Of a stretch of 64,000 nt of DNA, positions 54,637-63,659 are shown piece after piece. The notes beneath the pieces were generated by a model. It saw only the letters and a program-made list of their open reading frames with translations. It made no database searches and was not told where the DNA came from. Both the position numbers and the translations under genes were made by a program. Origin of the DNA: Pseudomonadota bacterium (GTDB lineage Bacteria; Pseudomonadota; Gammaproteobacteria; Burkholderiales; Chitinibacteraceae); assembly GCA_026399755.1 (NCBI GenBank), contig JAPLQI010000051.1, forward strand, positions 1 through 64,000. Reading direction: 5' to 3'. Numbering within the stretch: position 1 is the first letter of the stretch; every line of letters starts with the position of its first letter.

Positions 54637-54659
54637 AAAAAAGCCGGCTTAGCCGGCCT
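54637..54659 (-). terminator. Terminator-like hairpin inside the tRNA array
   Basis: On the minus strand GCCGGC-TAA-GCCGGC followed by TTTTTT, between tRNA-Glu copy 3 (upstream) and the intact tRNA-Arg (downstream). Confidence 0.8.
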
Positions 54660-54691
54660 AATCATTCCGAACTTACTTTACTACTAAATTC

Positions 54692-54766
54692 TGGCGATCC
54701 CACGGGGAATCGAACCCCGGCCGCCGCCGTGAAAGGGCAGTGTTCTAACCGCTAAACTATGGGATC
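54692..54766 (-). tRNA. tRNA-Glu(TTC), copy 3
   Basis: 75 nt with CCA; anticodon TTC; the spacer on its 5' side toward the Arg fragment matches the Glu1-Arg1 spacer. Confidence 0.95.
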
Positions 54767-54784
54767 GTACTTTTAAAACTTAAC

Positions 54785-54833
54785 TGGTGCGGCTGAAGAG
54801 ATTCGAACTCCTGACCCTCTGGTTCGTAGCCAC
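54785..54833 (-). pseudogene. Truncated tRNA-Arg fragment (3' half)
   Basis: The CCA end, T arm and 3' anticodon strand match the other tRNA-Arg copies through CGTAGCCAC, then homology stops and tRNA-Ser begins nine bases later. The 5' half (D arm and acceptor strand) is missing, so it cannot form a tRNA. Confidence 0.85.
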
Positions 54834-54842
54834 GCATTTTCT

Positions 54843-54935
54843 TGGCGGAGAGCAAGGGATTCGAACCCTCGATACAGGTTTTGCCCGTATGCTCCCTTAG
54901 CAGGGGAGTGCCTTCGACCACTCGGCCAACTCTCC
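54843..54935 (-). tRNA. tRNA-Ser(GCT)
   Basis: 93 nt with CCA and the long variable arm of class II tRNAs; anticodon loop CTGCTAA; acceptor GGAGAGT/GCTCTCC. Confidence 0.94.
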
Positions 54936-54948
54936 GTCAAGGACCCGA

Positions 54949-54977
54949 ATACTACGCAAACACCGGAAAGCCGTCAA
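54949..54977 (-). promoter_or_regulatory. tRNA array promoter
   Basis: On the minus strand TTGACG, a 17-bp spacer and TAGTAT, followed by the GC-rich discriminator TCGGGTCC. Transcription would start about seven bases before tRNA-Ser. Such discriminators fit stringent control. Confidence 0.7.
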
Positions 54978-55070
54978 CCGCTAATCTGCAATTAATTTAA
55001 GGTTGATCCGCATTTTCTTACAGCCCTGTATTATTTTTCCTCTAGGGTTTTGTTTTGTAAGGATAAATAC

Positions 55071-55110
55071 AAAAGGGGTGCAGAATATAAAATTCTGCAC
55101 CCCTTTAAAA
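55071..55110 (-). terminator. Terminator after lysC
   Basis: AAAGGGGTGCAGAAT..ATTCTGCACCCCTTT stem of about 15 bp, about 90 bp past the lysC stop. Confidence 0.8.
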
Positions 55111-55196
55111 AATCATCCAAACCCGTCAAAAACGTAGCAAGTTTGTTTTAAAACAGCACGCTTTGTTTTAAAACAGGATGAGTTTATGACGCTTTT

Positions 55197-56423
55197 TTAT
55201 TGAATCGTATCCAAGCCAAACGCCTTATGCAGCACGCGTACAGCAAGCTCAAGATACTTTTCATCGACCACAACCGAGATTTTAATCTCAGAAGTCGAAA
55301 TCATTTGGATATTGATGCCTTCTTCGGCCAGCGTTCTGAACATCGTCGACGCCACGCCTACATGCGAGCGCATGCCCACACCCACAATCGATACTTTACA
55401 GATTTTATCGTCGCCATTGATCTGACGAGCACTGATCTGGCTTTGTGCGCCTTCTAACACTTTAATCGCACGGCCTAGATCATTTTTAGGCACGGTAAAC
55501 GAGAAATCAGTTGTGCCATCTTGGCCAACGTTTTGGATAATCATATCAACATCGATATTTGCATCCGCCACTGGGCCTAAGATTTGGTAGGCAATGCCCG
55601 GTTTATCTGGCACGCCGATCACATTGATACGGGCTTCATCGCGATTAAACGCAATGCCGGAGATAACGGGTTTTTCCATCTTGCTGTCTTCCTCGAAGGT
55701 AATCAGCGTGCCCTCGCCTTCTTCTTGGAAAGAAGACAAAACACGTAACTTCACATTGTATTTACCGGCAAATTCAACCGAACGGGTCTGTAATACCTTT
55801 GAACCTAAGCTGGCCATTTCCAGCATTTCTTCAAAAGTAATCGTGGTTAGCTTGCGTGCTTCAGGCACCACGCGTGGATCGGTCGTGTAAACACCATCCA
55901 CATCGGTATAGATCTGGCATTCGTCAGCCTTCAGTGCTGCGGCAAGCGCCACACCGGTGGTGTCCGAGCCACCACGACCTAGCGTCGTGATATTGCCTTC
56001 TGCATCTACGCCTTGGAAACCCGCGACAATCACTACTTTGCCCGCAGCCAAATCGCTGCGCATTGCGCCGTCGTCAATATGCTGGATACGCGCCTTGGTG
56101 TGCGCGCTGTCGGTCAGGATTTTGACCTGAGCACCGGTGTAGCTCACTGCATCAACGCCAATTTCTTTCAGCGCCATAGCCAGTAGGCCAATGGTGACTT
56201 GCTCACCGGTAGAGACAATAACATCCAATTCACGAGGATCTGGGTTGGCCTGAATTTCCTTGGCCAGTGCGATCAGCTTATTGGTTTCGCCGGACATCGC
56301 AGAAACAGCAACAACAATATCGTGCCCTTCTGCTTTGAATTTAGCCACGCGGCGAGCCACGTTTTTAATCCGTTCGGTAGTGCCTACCGAGGTGCCGCCA
56401 TATTTCTGGACAATCAATGCCAT
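55197..56423 (-). CDS. lysC: Aspartate kinase
   Basis: First step of lysine, threonine and methionine synthesis. The 408-aa protein starts [22 protein letters not shown]; the kinase domain runs to about residue 245 ([30 protein letters not shown]). Two ACT domains follow (about 265-400), which give feedback control, usually by lysine plus threonine in this type. It is a single-gene unit between the tRNA array and alr. Confidence 0.97.
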   Translation of the reverse strand: MALIVQKYGGTSVGTTERIKNVARRVAKFKAEGHDIVVAVSAMSGETNKLIALAKEIQANPDPRELDVIVSTGEQVTIGLLAMALKEIGVDAVSYTGAQVKILTDSAHTKARIQHIDDGAMRSDLAAGKVVIVAGFQGVDAEGNITTLGRGGSDTTGVALAAALKADECQIYTDVDGVYTTDPRVVPEARKLTTITFEEMLEMASLGSKVLQTRSVEFAGKYNVKLRVLSSFQEEGEGTLITFEEDSKMEKPVISGIAFNRDEARINVIGVPDKPGIAYQILGPVADANIDVDMIIQNVGQDGTTDFSFTVPKNDLGRAIKVLEGAQSQISARQINGDDKICKVSIVGVGMRSHVGVASTMFRTLAEEGINIQMISTSEIKISVVVDEKYLELAVRVLHKAFGLDTIQ

Positions 56424-56739
56424 GGATCAAACCTGCTGCTTGGGTAGGTTTTAAAAGGAAGGATCATTGTAATGAAACCCGACCATCTTTTCGAGCAAGA
56501 AAAACAGTTTAAGTCATTATTTATTCATGAATTGTTATGCTGTTTAGGCATAAACATCATCAACAAATAGTATATGTTTTAAACACGCGGCTCCAAATAC
56601 TCATTCCAGACGCCAGAACAAGCCATCTATATTGCAAGAAACAACCGTCAAAAAAACACTTACGCCCAAATAAACACAAAAAAAGCGCAAAACGTATGCT
56701 GTTTTGCGCTTTTTTATCGAGTTTTTATTGATTGCTAAT
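56424..56739. other. lysC-alr intergenic region
   Basis: 316 bp, AT-rich, no credible gene; contains the lysC promoter on the low side and the alr terminator at 56681-56716. Confidence 0.5.
56681..56716 (-). terminator. Terminator after alr
   Basis: AAAAAAGCGCAAAAC / GTTTTGCGCTTTTTT, 24 bp past the alr stop; symmetrical A and T runs. Confidence 0.9.
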
Positions 56740-57825
56740 TTAAAACTCAACAAACACCGGCACACGGGCCGCAATGGCGCACATCAATTCATAGCCTATC
56801 GTGCCTGCAGCACTCGCAACTTCGTCGATCGATACGTTTTTACCCCATAGTTCCACATGGCTACCAAGGGCTGCATCGGGCAGATCGCTTAAATCGACCG
56901 CCAGCATATCCATAGAGACTCGACCAATCAGGCGGCTGCGCACGCCATCAACCATCACCGGTGTGCCAGTTGGCGCGTGGCGTGGATAGCCATCAGCATA
57001 GCCACAAGCCACAATCCCGATTCGCATGGGCCTAACTGCAACAAAACTAGCACCATATCCGACGGTGTCTCCTTCCGTAAGCTCCTGTACCCCAATCACT
57101 TCTGCGCTTAAAGTCATAGCGGCTTGCAAGCCCTGCTCTGCCGCGCTCTTGTCGCTAAAAGGAGATGAGCCATAAAGGGAGATACCGGGGCGTACCCATT
57201 GTCTATGGGTTTCTGGATAGGCCAAGAGTGCTGCCGAATTAGCCAAAGTGATGGGCAAATCCAGACCTTCACATGCAGCATCAAAACGCGCGCATTGTGC
57301 TGCCACGCCCTGCTCGGGGTCGTCAGCAGTGGCAAAGTGCGCCATCAGGGTAATGCTAGCCACATTACTGCATTGCTTTAAGCACTCAACTAAAGCAGCC
57401 GCTTTTTCAGCAGCAAAGCCAAGGCGATTCATGCCCGTGTTTAGCTTCAAGAAAATATGCACAGGGCGGCTTAAATCTGTGGTTTCAAGCCAAGCAATAC
57501 CGCGCTCATCATGCACCGACAGCCAAAAATCGTGATTTGCACAAAGCTGCAACTCTAAGGCAGAAAAAACCCCTTCTAATAAAAGGATGGGCTGCTTTAC
57601 CCCGAGCTCTCTTAAACTAAGCGCTGATGGCATTTCTAAAGTAGCAAAAGCGTCTACATTGGGCAGAGCCGCCACCATATTGGCAATACCATGACCATAA
57701 GCATTGGCTTTAATGACAGCAAAGACTTTACTGCTCGGCGCACATGCTTTTGCATGCGCATAATTAGCAGCAAGTGCTGCTGTATGAATCACAGCACGAA
57801 TCGGGCGAGTCATGACAAAACCCAT
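56740..57825 (-). CDS. alr: Alanine racemase
   Basis: PLP enzyme interconverting L- and D-alanine for peptidoglycan. The 361-aa protein has the PLP lysine in FAVIKANAYGHG, the RPGISLYGSSPF segment and the catalytic tyrosine in GYGASFVA. The start may be 57825 or the ATG four codons later (TRPIRAVIHTAAL); neither has a clear Shine-Dalgarno sequence. It is divergent from lplT. Confidence 0.95.
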   Translation of the reverse strand: MGFVMTRPIRAVIHTAALAANYAHAKACAPSSKVFAVIKANAYGHGIANMVAALPNVDAFATLEMPSALSLRELGVKQPILLLEGVFSALELQLCANHDFWLSVHDERGIAWLETTDLSRPVHIFLKLNTGMNRLGFAAEKAAALVECLKQCSNVASITLMAHFATADDPEQGVAAQCARFDAACEGLDLPITLANSAALLAYPETHRQWVRPGISLYGSSPFSDKSAAEQGLQAAMTLSAEVIGVQELTEGDTVGYGASFVAVRPMRIGIVACGYADGYPRHAPTGTPVMVDGVRSRLIGRVSMDMLAVDLSDLPDAALGSHVELWGKNVSIDEVASAAGTIGYELMCAIAARVPVFVEF

Positions 57826-57947
57826 GGCAAAGGAAAGGCGTAGAGTATAAACCCTGTTGATTGCATGTAAGACGCAAAAGCGACAATGCCGAGTAAGGGT
57901 ATTTCGTGATATAAACCCAACACTATAAAAAAGGGTACTGTTCCAAG

Positions 57948-59240
57948 ATGAATCGTGGATTTTTCATTATTCTTGGCGCGCAATTTTTATCTGCGCTTGC
58001 TGACAACGCCCTCTTCTTCGCAGCGCTCGCTCTCCTTAAAGAGCAGAGCTCCCCTGAATGGCATTTATCCATGCTGCTTTGGTGCTTTACGGTATCTTAT
58101 GTAGTGCTTGCTCCCTTTGCGGGCTCTTTTGCAGACTCCATGCATAAGGGCAAGGCGATGATGATTTGTAATGGCATCAAACTCGCCGGCTGCCTTGGCA
58201 TGCTTGTGGGTCTTCCCCCCATTATGGCTTACGCCCTTGTTGGCTTTGGGGCTGCAGCCTATTCCCCAGCCAAATACGGCATCATTACCGAATACTTACC
58301 GCACGAAAAACTGGTAGCCGCCAATGGCTGGCTAGAAGGAGCAACTGTCAGCGCCATTATTTTTGGCACGATATTAGGCGGCTTACTTGCTGGCTCGCAC
58401 GTTGCCCCTTGGCTAAATAGCACGGTATTAGGCGCATTCTTTTCGCCTGCCACTTTTGCCATTGCCGCGATTATTTTGCTCTACCTAGCTGCATCTTGGC
58501 TGAACTGCTACATCCCCAAGCTGAATGTAGAGCTTAAACCACTGCAACTGCAGCCCATTAAATTGATTAAAGAATTCTGGGGCTGCGTAGCCAAACTGTG
58601 GAAAGACCCTCAGGGGCAATTGTCCTTAGGAGTAACCACGCTCTTCTGGGGCGCGGGGGCCACCATGCGCTTGGTAGTATTGAACTGGGCCATTATTTGG
58701 TTGAACTTTTCTATGGAGCAAGCGACTCAGCTAGTGGCTGTTGTTGCATTTGGCATTGCGGCAGGTGCCATTCTTGCCGGACATTATGTTCCGCTCAAAA
58801 AAGCATTTAGCGTATTACCAGCAGGGATTGCCATGGGTATTTTGGTGATTGGCATGCTGTTTGTTCACAATGTTTGGCTGGCTGCATTTTTGATGTTTAT
58901 TGTCGGCTGTTTATCAGGCTTTTTTGTGGTGCCATTGAATGCCATGTTGCAACACAGAGGCCATTCACTGATGGGTGCTGGGCACTCCATTGCGGTGCAA
59001 AATTTTAACGAGAATATTGGTATTTTAGTAATGGTGGGAATTCACGCCCTAATGGTTAAACACTTTAGCCAACCCGTTACCGAAGCTACAAGTAAAGCCG
59101 TAGCACATCAATTTCAAATCAGCGGAATACCGCCTATGTACGCCATCATTACCGGCTTTGGCCTGATGGTGGCCCTTACCATGATTGCGATCACCGTACG
59201 ATTCCGGCGCGGTGTTCGTGCTGGAATTATGAATGACTAA
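57948..59240 (+). CDS. lplT: Lysophospholipid transporter LplT
   Basis: MFS-type inner-membrane flippase (430 aa, about twelve helices) that brings lysophospholipids inward for reacylation. Marks: GAQFLSALADNALFFAALALL at the N terminus, AAAYSPAKYGIITEYLPHEKLVAANGWLEG, and GFFVVPLNAMLQHRGH in the second half. In enterobacteria it adjoins the acyltransferase gene aas; here it is followed, with an 8-base overlap, by an RND adaptor gene. Confidence 0.92.
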   Translation: MNRGFFIILGAQFLSALADNALFFAALALLKEQSSPEWHLSMLLWCFTVSYVVLAPFAGSFADSMHKGKAMMICNGIKLAGCLGMLVGLPPIMAYALVGFGAAAYSPAKYGIITEYLPHEKLVAANGWLEGATVSAIIFGTILGGLLAGSHVAPWLNSTVLGAFFSPATFAIAAIILLYLAASWLNCYIPKLNVELKPLQLQPIKLIKEFWGCVAKLWKDPQGQLSLGVTTLFWGAGATMRLVVLNWAIIWLNFSMEQATQLVAVVAFGIAAGAILAGHYVPLKKAFSVLPAGIAMGILVIGMLFVHNVWLAAFLMFIVGCLSGFFVVPLNAMLQHRGHSLMGAGHSIAVQNFNENIGILVMVGIHALMVKHFSQPVTEATSKAVAHQFQISGIPPMYAIITGFGLMVALTMIAITVRFRRGVRAGIMND

Positions 59241-60348
59241 ATTTAGCCTGACCCTGATTGCCCTGATCCTTGTAGGCTGTGGCAAAGAAGCCGCAAAAGA
59301 AAAAACTGAGCGCCCTCCCCAGCAAGTTACGGCCACCACAACGCAGACTGCCGATATTGCGCTTAATTTAAGTGCCCAAGGCCACGTTAGCCCGCTTGAT
59401 CAAGTGGAAGTACGCCCGCAAACAAGTGGCTTGATTAGTAAAGTCCATTTTAAAGAAGGCGATCAAATCCGCGCGGGCCAGCTTTTATTTAGCCTAGACG
59501 CCAGAACCGACGAAGCTAATGTGCGCCAAGCCACTGCCAAACTCGCACAAAGCCAAGCCCAGCTTGCTGCGGCAGAACGGGATTACACCCGCTCTAAAGA
59601 GCTGGCGCTGCAAAGCTTTATCTCAAAAACCGCACTCGATATTGCCCAAAGCAAATTAGAAACCCTGCAAGCCACACTCGCTGCAGAGCGTGCTGCGGTG
59701 GATGCTGCAAAAATTAATTTATCTTATTCGCAAATCAAAGCGCCGCTCAGTGGCCGTGCAGGTTTGGTTGAGGTGCACACCGGCAGCTATGTGCAACCGA
59801 GTATCGCCATACCGCTAGTGACCATCAGCCAACTGGACCCGATCACTGTGGCGTTCAGCCTGCCTGAGAGAGACCTTGCCACCTTACAAAACGCCCCTAG
59901 CCCTGTGTTGGTGAGCGCCTCCTTAGCCAATGGCGATAAAATACAAGGCAAACTGAGCTTTATCGATAACGCCGTTAATTCAAGCTCGGGCACGATCGCC
60001 TTAAAAGCTGAATTTGCTAACCCTAAAAATCTACTCTGGCCAGGGGCTTTTGTGCCAGTAAAAGTGGCTGCTGGCACGCTTAAAAACGCCGTAGTTCTGC
60101 CAACTCAAGCCGTGCAAACCGGCCCAGATCATCGCTTTGTTTTTGCGATTCAGGCTGATCAAACGGTTAAAGCGATTCAGGTGGAGTTGCTGCAAGTTGA
60201 AAATGAGCGCGCCGTAGTCAGCGGCATAGGCAGCAATATCAAAGTGGTGAAGGAAGGCGGGCAAAATCTGCGAGAAGGCAGCAAAGTTCGCGAAGCCAAA
60301 AAGCGTGACGCAAGTGCGCCAAAAACTGCCGCTAGTGCCGAAAAATGA
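59233..60348 (+). CDS. RND efflux adaptor lipoprotein
   Basis: A 371-aa AcrA/MexA-type periplasmic adaptor, lipid-anchored by lipobox LILVGC (Cys near 16). Lipoyl halves: VEVRPQTSGLISKVHFKEGDQIRAGQ and IKAPLSGRAGLVEVHTGSYV; the helical hairpin lies about residues 95-160. The start overlaps the lplT stop by eight bases. It supplies the RND permease that follows after 67 bp. Confidence 0.93.
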   Translation: MTKFSLTLIALILVGCGKEAAKEKTERPPQQVTATTTQTADIALNLSAQGHVSPLDQVEVRPQTSGLISKVHFKEGDQIRAGQLLFSLDARTDEANVRQATAKLAQSQAQLAAAERDYTRSKELALQSFISKTALDIAQSKLETLQATLAAERAAVDAAKINLSYSQIKAPLSGRAGLVEVHTGSYVQPSIAIPLVTISQLDPITVAFSLPERDLATLQNAPSPVLVSASLANGDKIQGKLSFIDNAVNSSSGTIALKAEFANPKNLLWPGAFVPVKVAAGTLKNAVVLPTQAVQTGPDHRFVFAIQADQTVKAIQVELLQVENERAVVSGIGSNIKVVKEGGQNLREGSKVREAKKRDASAPKTAASAEK

Positions 60349-60415
60349 ATATTTCCCTAGAAAGCACTCATCAAACAATACCCATGATTTCTGTATTTAA
60401 GAAGGAGATGCTCAA

Positions 60416-63400
60416 ATGAATATCTCCTTAATCAGTATTAATAAGCCCATCGCAACTACACTCCTGTGGCTCGCGGTGGTGGTGGCTGGGGTAGTGGCTT
60501 GGTTTAATCTGCCGATCTCGGCCCTGCCCTCTTTTAATATGCCCACCATCGAGGTGTCTGGCAGCTTGCCCGGTGCCAGCCCAGAAACGATGTCCACCTC
60601 AGTGGCTACCCCGCTTGAAAAGCAGTTTTCAACGATTCCCGGCCTTGCCGTTATTACCTCGAGTAGCACTCAGGGCAAGGTATCGCTGACGCTGGAGTTC
60701 GACGCCAATCGCAATATCGATGACGCGGCTGTTGACGTGCAAGCCGCGCTCTATCGCGCTTCCCGCGGTCTGCCTAAAGATATGACCAGCCCGCCCAGCT
60801 ACCGCAAAGTAAACCCTGCGGATGCGCCGGTGCTGATGGTGGGGATTAACTCACCATCGATGAGCTTGGCCGAGCTGAACGATTACGGCGACAACCTGAT
60901 TTCCCCCACGCTATCTACCCTGAATGGCGTAGCACAGGTGACGGTTTACGGGCAAAAACGCTTTGCCGTACGCGTGCAAGTCAACCCAGAGCTATTGGCC
61001 GCAAGGGATATGACGCTGGCCGAGTTATCCGCCGCACTTAAATCTGCCAATGCCAATAGCCCCGTTGGCCAGCTTGATGGCAAGCGCCAAGTGCTAGCGC
61101 TACAAGCCAATGAGCAGCTTAAAAATGCCGCAGATTTTTCTAACTTAATTGTTGCGCAAAAGAATCAGCAACCGGTGCGCCTCTCTGATGTCGCCACAGT
61201 AGAAGACAGCGTGCAAGACGTGAAAAGCGGCAGCTGGATTAACGGCGAGCGCTCCATCGTACTGGCCGTAATGCGCCAGTCGGATGCCAATACCGTGGCC
61301 GTGGTCGACGCCATTAAAGCCGCCTTGCCGCAATTAAAATCGCAAATGCCTGAATCAGTGAATGTGCAAGTCTTGAACGACAGATCGCAATCGGTGCGCG
61401 AAGCCATTCACGATGTAAACCTCACCATGTTGCTGACTATGCTGCTGGTGGTGGGTGTGATTCTGCTGTTTTTACGCCGCGCTGCGGCCACGCTGATTCC
61501 GGCCTTATCACTACCGATCTCGCTAATTGGCACTTTTGCGCTGATGCACTGGCTGGGTTATAGCCTAGACAATATCTCGCTGATGGGGCTGACCATTGCC
61601 ATTGGTTTGGTGGTGGATGATGCGATTGTGGTGCTTGAAAACATCATGCGCCACGTTGAAAACGGCATGAAGCCCATGGAAGCGGCCATTCAGGGCGCGC
61701 AGGAAGTCGGCTTTACCGTGGTCTCGATTTCGGTATCGCTGATTGCCGTGTTTATCCCAATTTTCTTTATGCCCGGCACCATTGGCCTACTGTTCCATGA
61801 ATTTGCCGCCGTCGTTACCTTAGCGATTATGGTGTCTGCCGTGGTGGCGCTGACGCTGATCCCGATGCTGGCCGCGCGTTATATTAAGCACGAAGCGCCG
61901 GACGCCCATGTGCCTGCATGGAGCCGCTTTTTTGAGCGAGGTTTTAATGGCCTGCTTAGCGCCTATCAACGCACGCTAGATTGGAGCTTAGGCCGACGCA
62001 AGCTGATGTTGATCATTGCCCTTGCCACCTTTGTGCTCACAGGCTGGCTGTATCAATCCATGCCTAAGGGCTTTTTCCCTGAAGAAGACATCGGCCAAAT
62101 TCAGGCCAGCTCTGAGGGCCCGCAGGATATTGCCTACCCTGCCATGCTTAAATTGCATACCGAAGTAGCCGAGCGGATTCAAAAAAATCCCAACGTAAAC
62201 GTGGTGGTTTCTAGTTTGTCTAGCGGCAACCGTGGCCGGATGTTTATTACCTTAAAGCCGCGTAATCAGCGGCTTTCTATGGAAAAAACCGTAGCCAGCC
62301 TGCGTAAAGACACTAGCGGGATTACCGGCATATCGGTGTTTTTTAACCCGACCCAAAACTTGAAGATTGGCGCACGCAGCTCAAAAAGCCGCTACCAATA
62401 CACCCTGCAAGCAGTGCAATCGGACGAGCTGAGTGATTGGTCAGACAAGCTGATGCGCGCCATGCGCCAATCGCCCATCTTTACCGAAGTCACCTCAGAC
62501 ACCGAAAAGCGCGGCCTGCAAGCAAGGCTCAATATCGACAGAGACAAGGCCCAAACCTTAGGCATCGATATGCAAAACCTGCGCGAAACGCTGTACGGCG
62601 CATTTGGCGAGCGCGAAATCAGCACCATTTACCTGCCGCAAGACAGCTACTCGGTACTGATGCAGCTTGGTGACGATTATCGCCGTGATGAATCGGCAAT
62701 CAATAAGCTCTACGCCCGCAGTAATAGCGGCGTCTTAGTGCCGATCTCGGCGTTTTCTAGCGTCGAGCGCATCATGACCAATAACGCCATCAACCACCAA
62801 GGCCAACTGCCTGCGGTAACGCTGTCGTTTAATATGGCCGAAGGTAAAACGCTCTCGGACGCCGCTGCCAAAATCGAAGCCCTGAAGCAAGAAATCCAGC
62901 TGCCGCCTAAAATATTTGGCGAATTCGCAGGGGACGCCGCTGTATTTCAGCAGTCACAAAACACCCAGCTCTGGCTGATTTTGGTGGCCGTGGCAGTGAT
63001 TTATGTGATTCTGGGCGTGCTGTATGAAAGCTGGATACATCCGCTCACCATTCTGGCGGGTATTCCATCGGCTGCCGTTGGGGCGCTGATTGCGCTGGAT
63101 ATTGTCGGCCTGCCACTCACCTTTATCGCCATGGTCGGGATTTTGCTCTTGATTGGTATCGTCAAGAAAAACGCTATTATGATGATCGACTTTGCGCTAG
63201 AAGCCGAGCGCAAAGAAGGCAAAGCGCCTATGGATGCAATTCGTGAAGCCTGCTTATTGCGATTCCGCCCCATTATGATGACTACGCTGGCCGCCATTAT
63301 GGGTGCCATGCCCATCGCCATCGGTATCGGCGCAGGCGCTGAGCTACGCCAGCCCATGGGCGTGGCAGTAGTCGGCGGCTTAGTGCTATCGCAGCTCATC

Positions 63401-63472
63401 ACCCTCTACATCACCCCTGCGCTCTACTTAAGCTTTGACGGCTTGCAAAAGCGCTGGCAGAAAGCCAAATAA
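60416..63472 (+). CDS. RND efflux permease, MdtB/MdtC-like
   Basis: Inner-membrane proton-driven pump of 1018 aa. It opens NISLISINKPIATTLLWLAVVVAGVVAW, with the MdtBC-like FNLPISALPSFNMPTIEVS; the proton relay is IGLVVDDAIVVLENI and the second-half mark GIVKKNAIMMIDFA. AAGGAG precedes the ATG. No outer-membrane factor gene accompanies it, so it probably uses a channel encoded elsewhere, perhaps the one at 5988. A strong terminator follows. Confidence 0.93.
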   Translation: MNISLISINKPIATTLLWLAVVVAGVVAWFNLPISALPSFNMPTIEVSGSLPGASPETMSTSVATPLEKQFSTIPGLAVITSSSTQGKVSLTLEFDANRNIDDAAVDVQAALYRASRGLPKDMTSPPSYRKVNPADAPVLMVGINSPSMSLAELNDYGDNLISPTLSTLNGVAQVTVYGQKRFAVRVQVNPELLAARDMTLAELSAALKSANANSPVGQLDGKRQVLALQANEQLKNAADFSNLIVAQKNQQPVRLSDVATVEDSVQDVKSGSWINGERSIVLAVMRQSDANTVAVVDAIKAALPQLKSQMPESVNVQVLNDRSQSVREAIHDVNLTMLLTMLLVVGVILLFLRRAAATLIPALSLPISLIGTFALMHWLGYSLDNISLMGLTIAIGLVVDDAIVVLENIMRHVENGMKPMEAAIQGAQEVGFTVVSISVSLIAVFIPIFFMPGTIGLLFHEFAAVVTLAIMVSAVVALTLIPMLAARYIKHEAPDAHVPAWSRFFERGFNGLLSAYQRTLDWSLGRRKLMLIIALATFVLTGWLYQSMPKGFFPEEDIGQIQASSEGPQDIAYPAMLKLHTEVAERIQKNPNVNVVVSSLSSGNRGRMFITLKPRNQRLSMEKTVASLRKDTSGITGISVFFNPTQNLKIGARSSKSRYQYTLQAVQSDELSDWSDKLMRAMRQSPIFTEVTSDTEKRGLQARLNIDRDKAQTLGIDMQNLRETLYGAFGEREISTIYLPQDSYSVLMQLGDDYRRDESAINKLYARSNSGVLVPISAFSSVERIMTNNAINHQGQLPAVTLSFNMAEGKTLSDAAAKIEALKQEIQLPPKIFGEFAGDAAVFQQSQNTQLWLILVAVAVIYVILGVLYESWIHPLTILAGIPSAAVGALIALDIVGLPLTFIAMVGILLLIGIVKKNAIMMIDFALEAERKEGKAPMDAIREACLLRFRPIMMTTLAAIMGAMPIAIGIGAGAELRQPMGVAVVGGLVLSQLITLYITPALYLSFDGLQKRWQKAK

Positions 63473-63475
63473 GAG

Positions 63476-63504
63476 AAAGGCCAGCGCATGCGCTGGCCTT
63501 TTTT
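63476..63504 (+). terminator. Terminator after the second RND pump
   Basis: AAAGGCCAGCG-CATG-CGCTGGCCTTTTTT, immediately after the stop. Confidence 0.95.
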
Positions 63505-63659
63505 AATATTCCATTTAAATACAATGCATTTGCTGATTAAAATTTAATCAGCCAAAAAACCCGCCAACAGAACAAAGACTTAGCTCACTTATCCACAGAG
63601 CACTCACAGCCTTGTGCCTGTGGAACGGGGATAAACGGTAAGGCTTTGTGAGTAGCCTG

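Noticed and set aside
54233-55000. tRNA array as an integration site of a prophage or genomic island
   Set aside because: No integrase or phage gene nearby; the truncated tRNA is explained by internal duplication and deletion.
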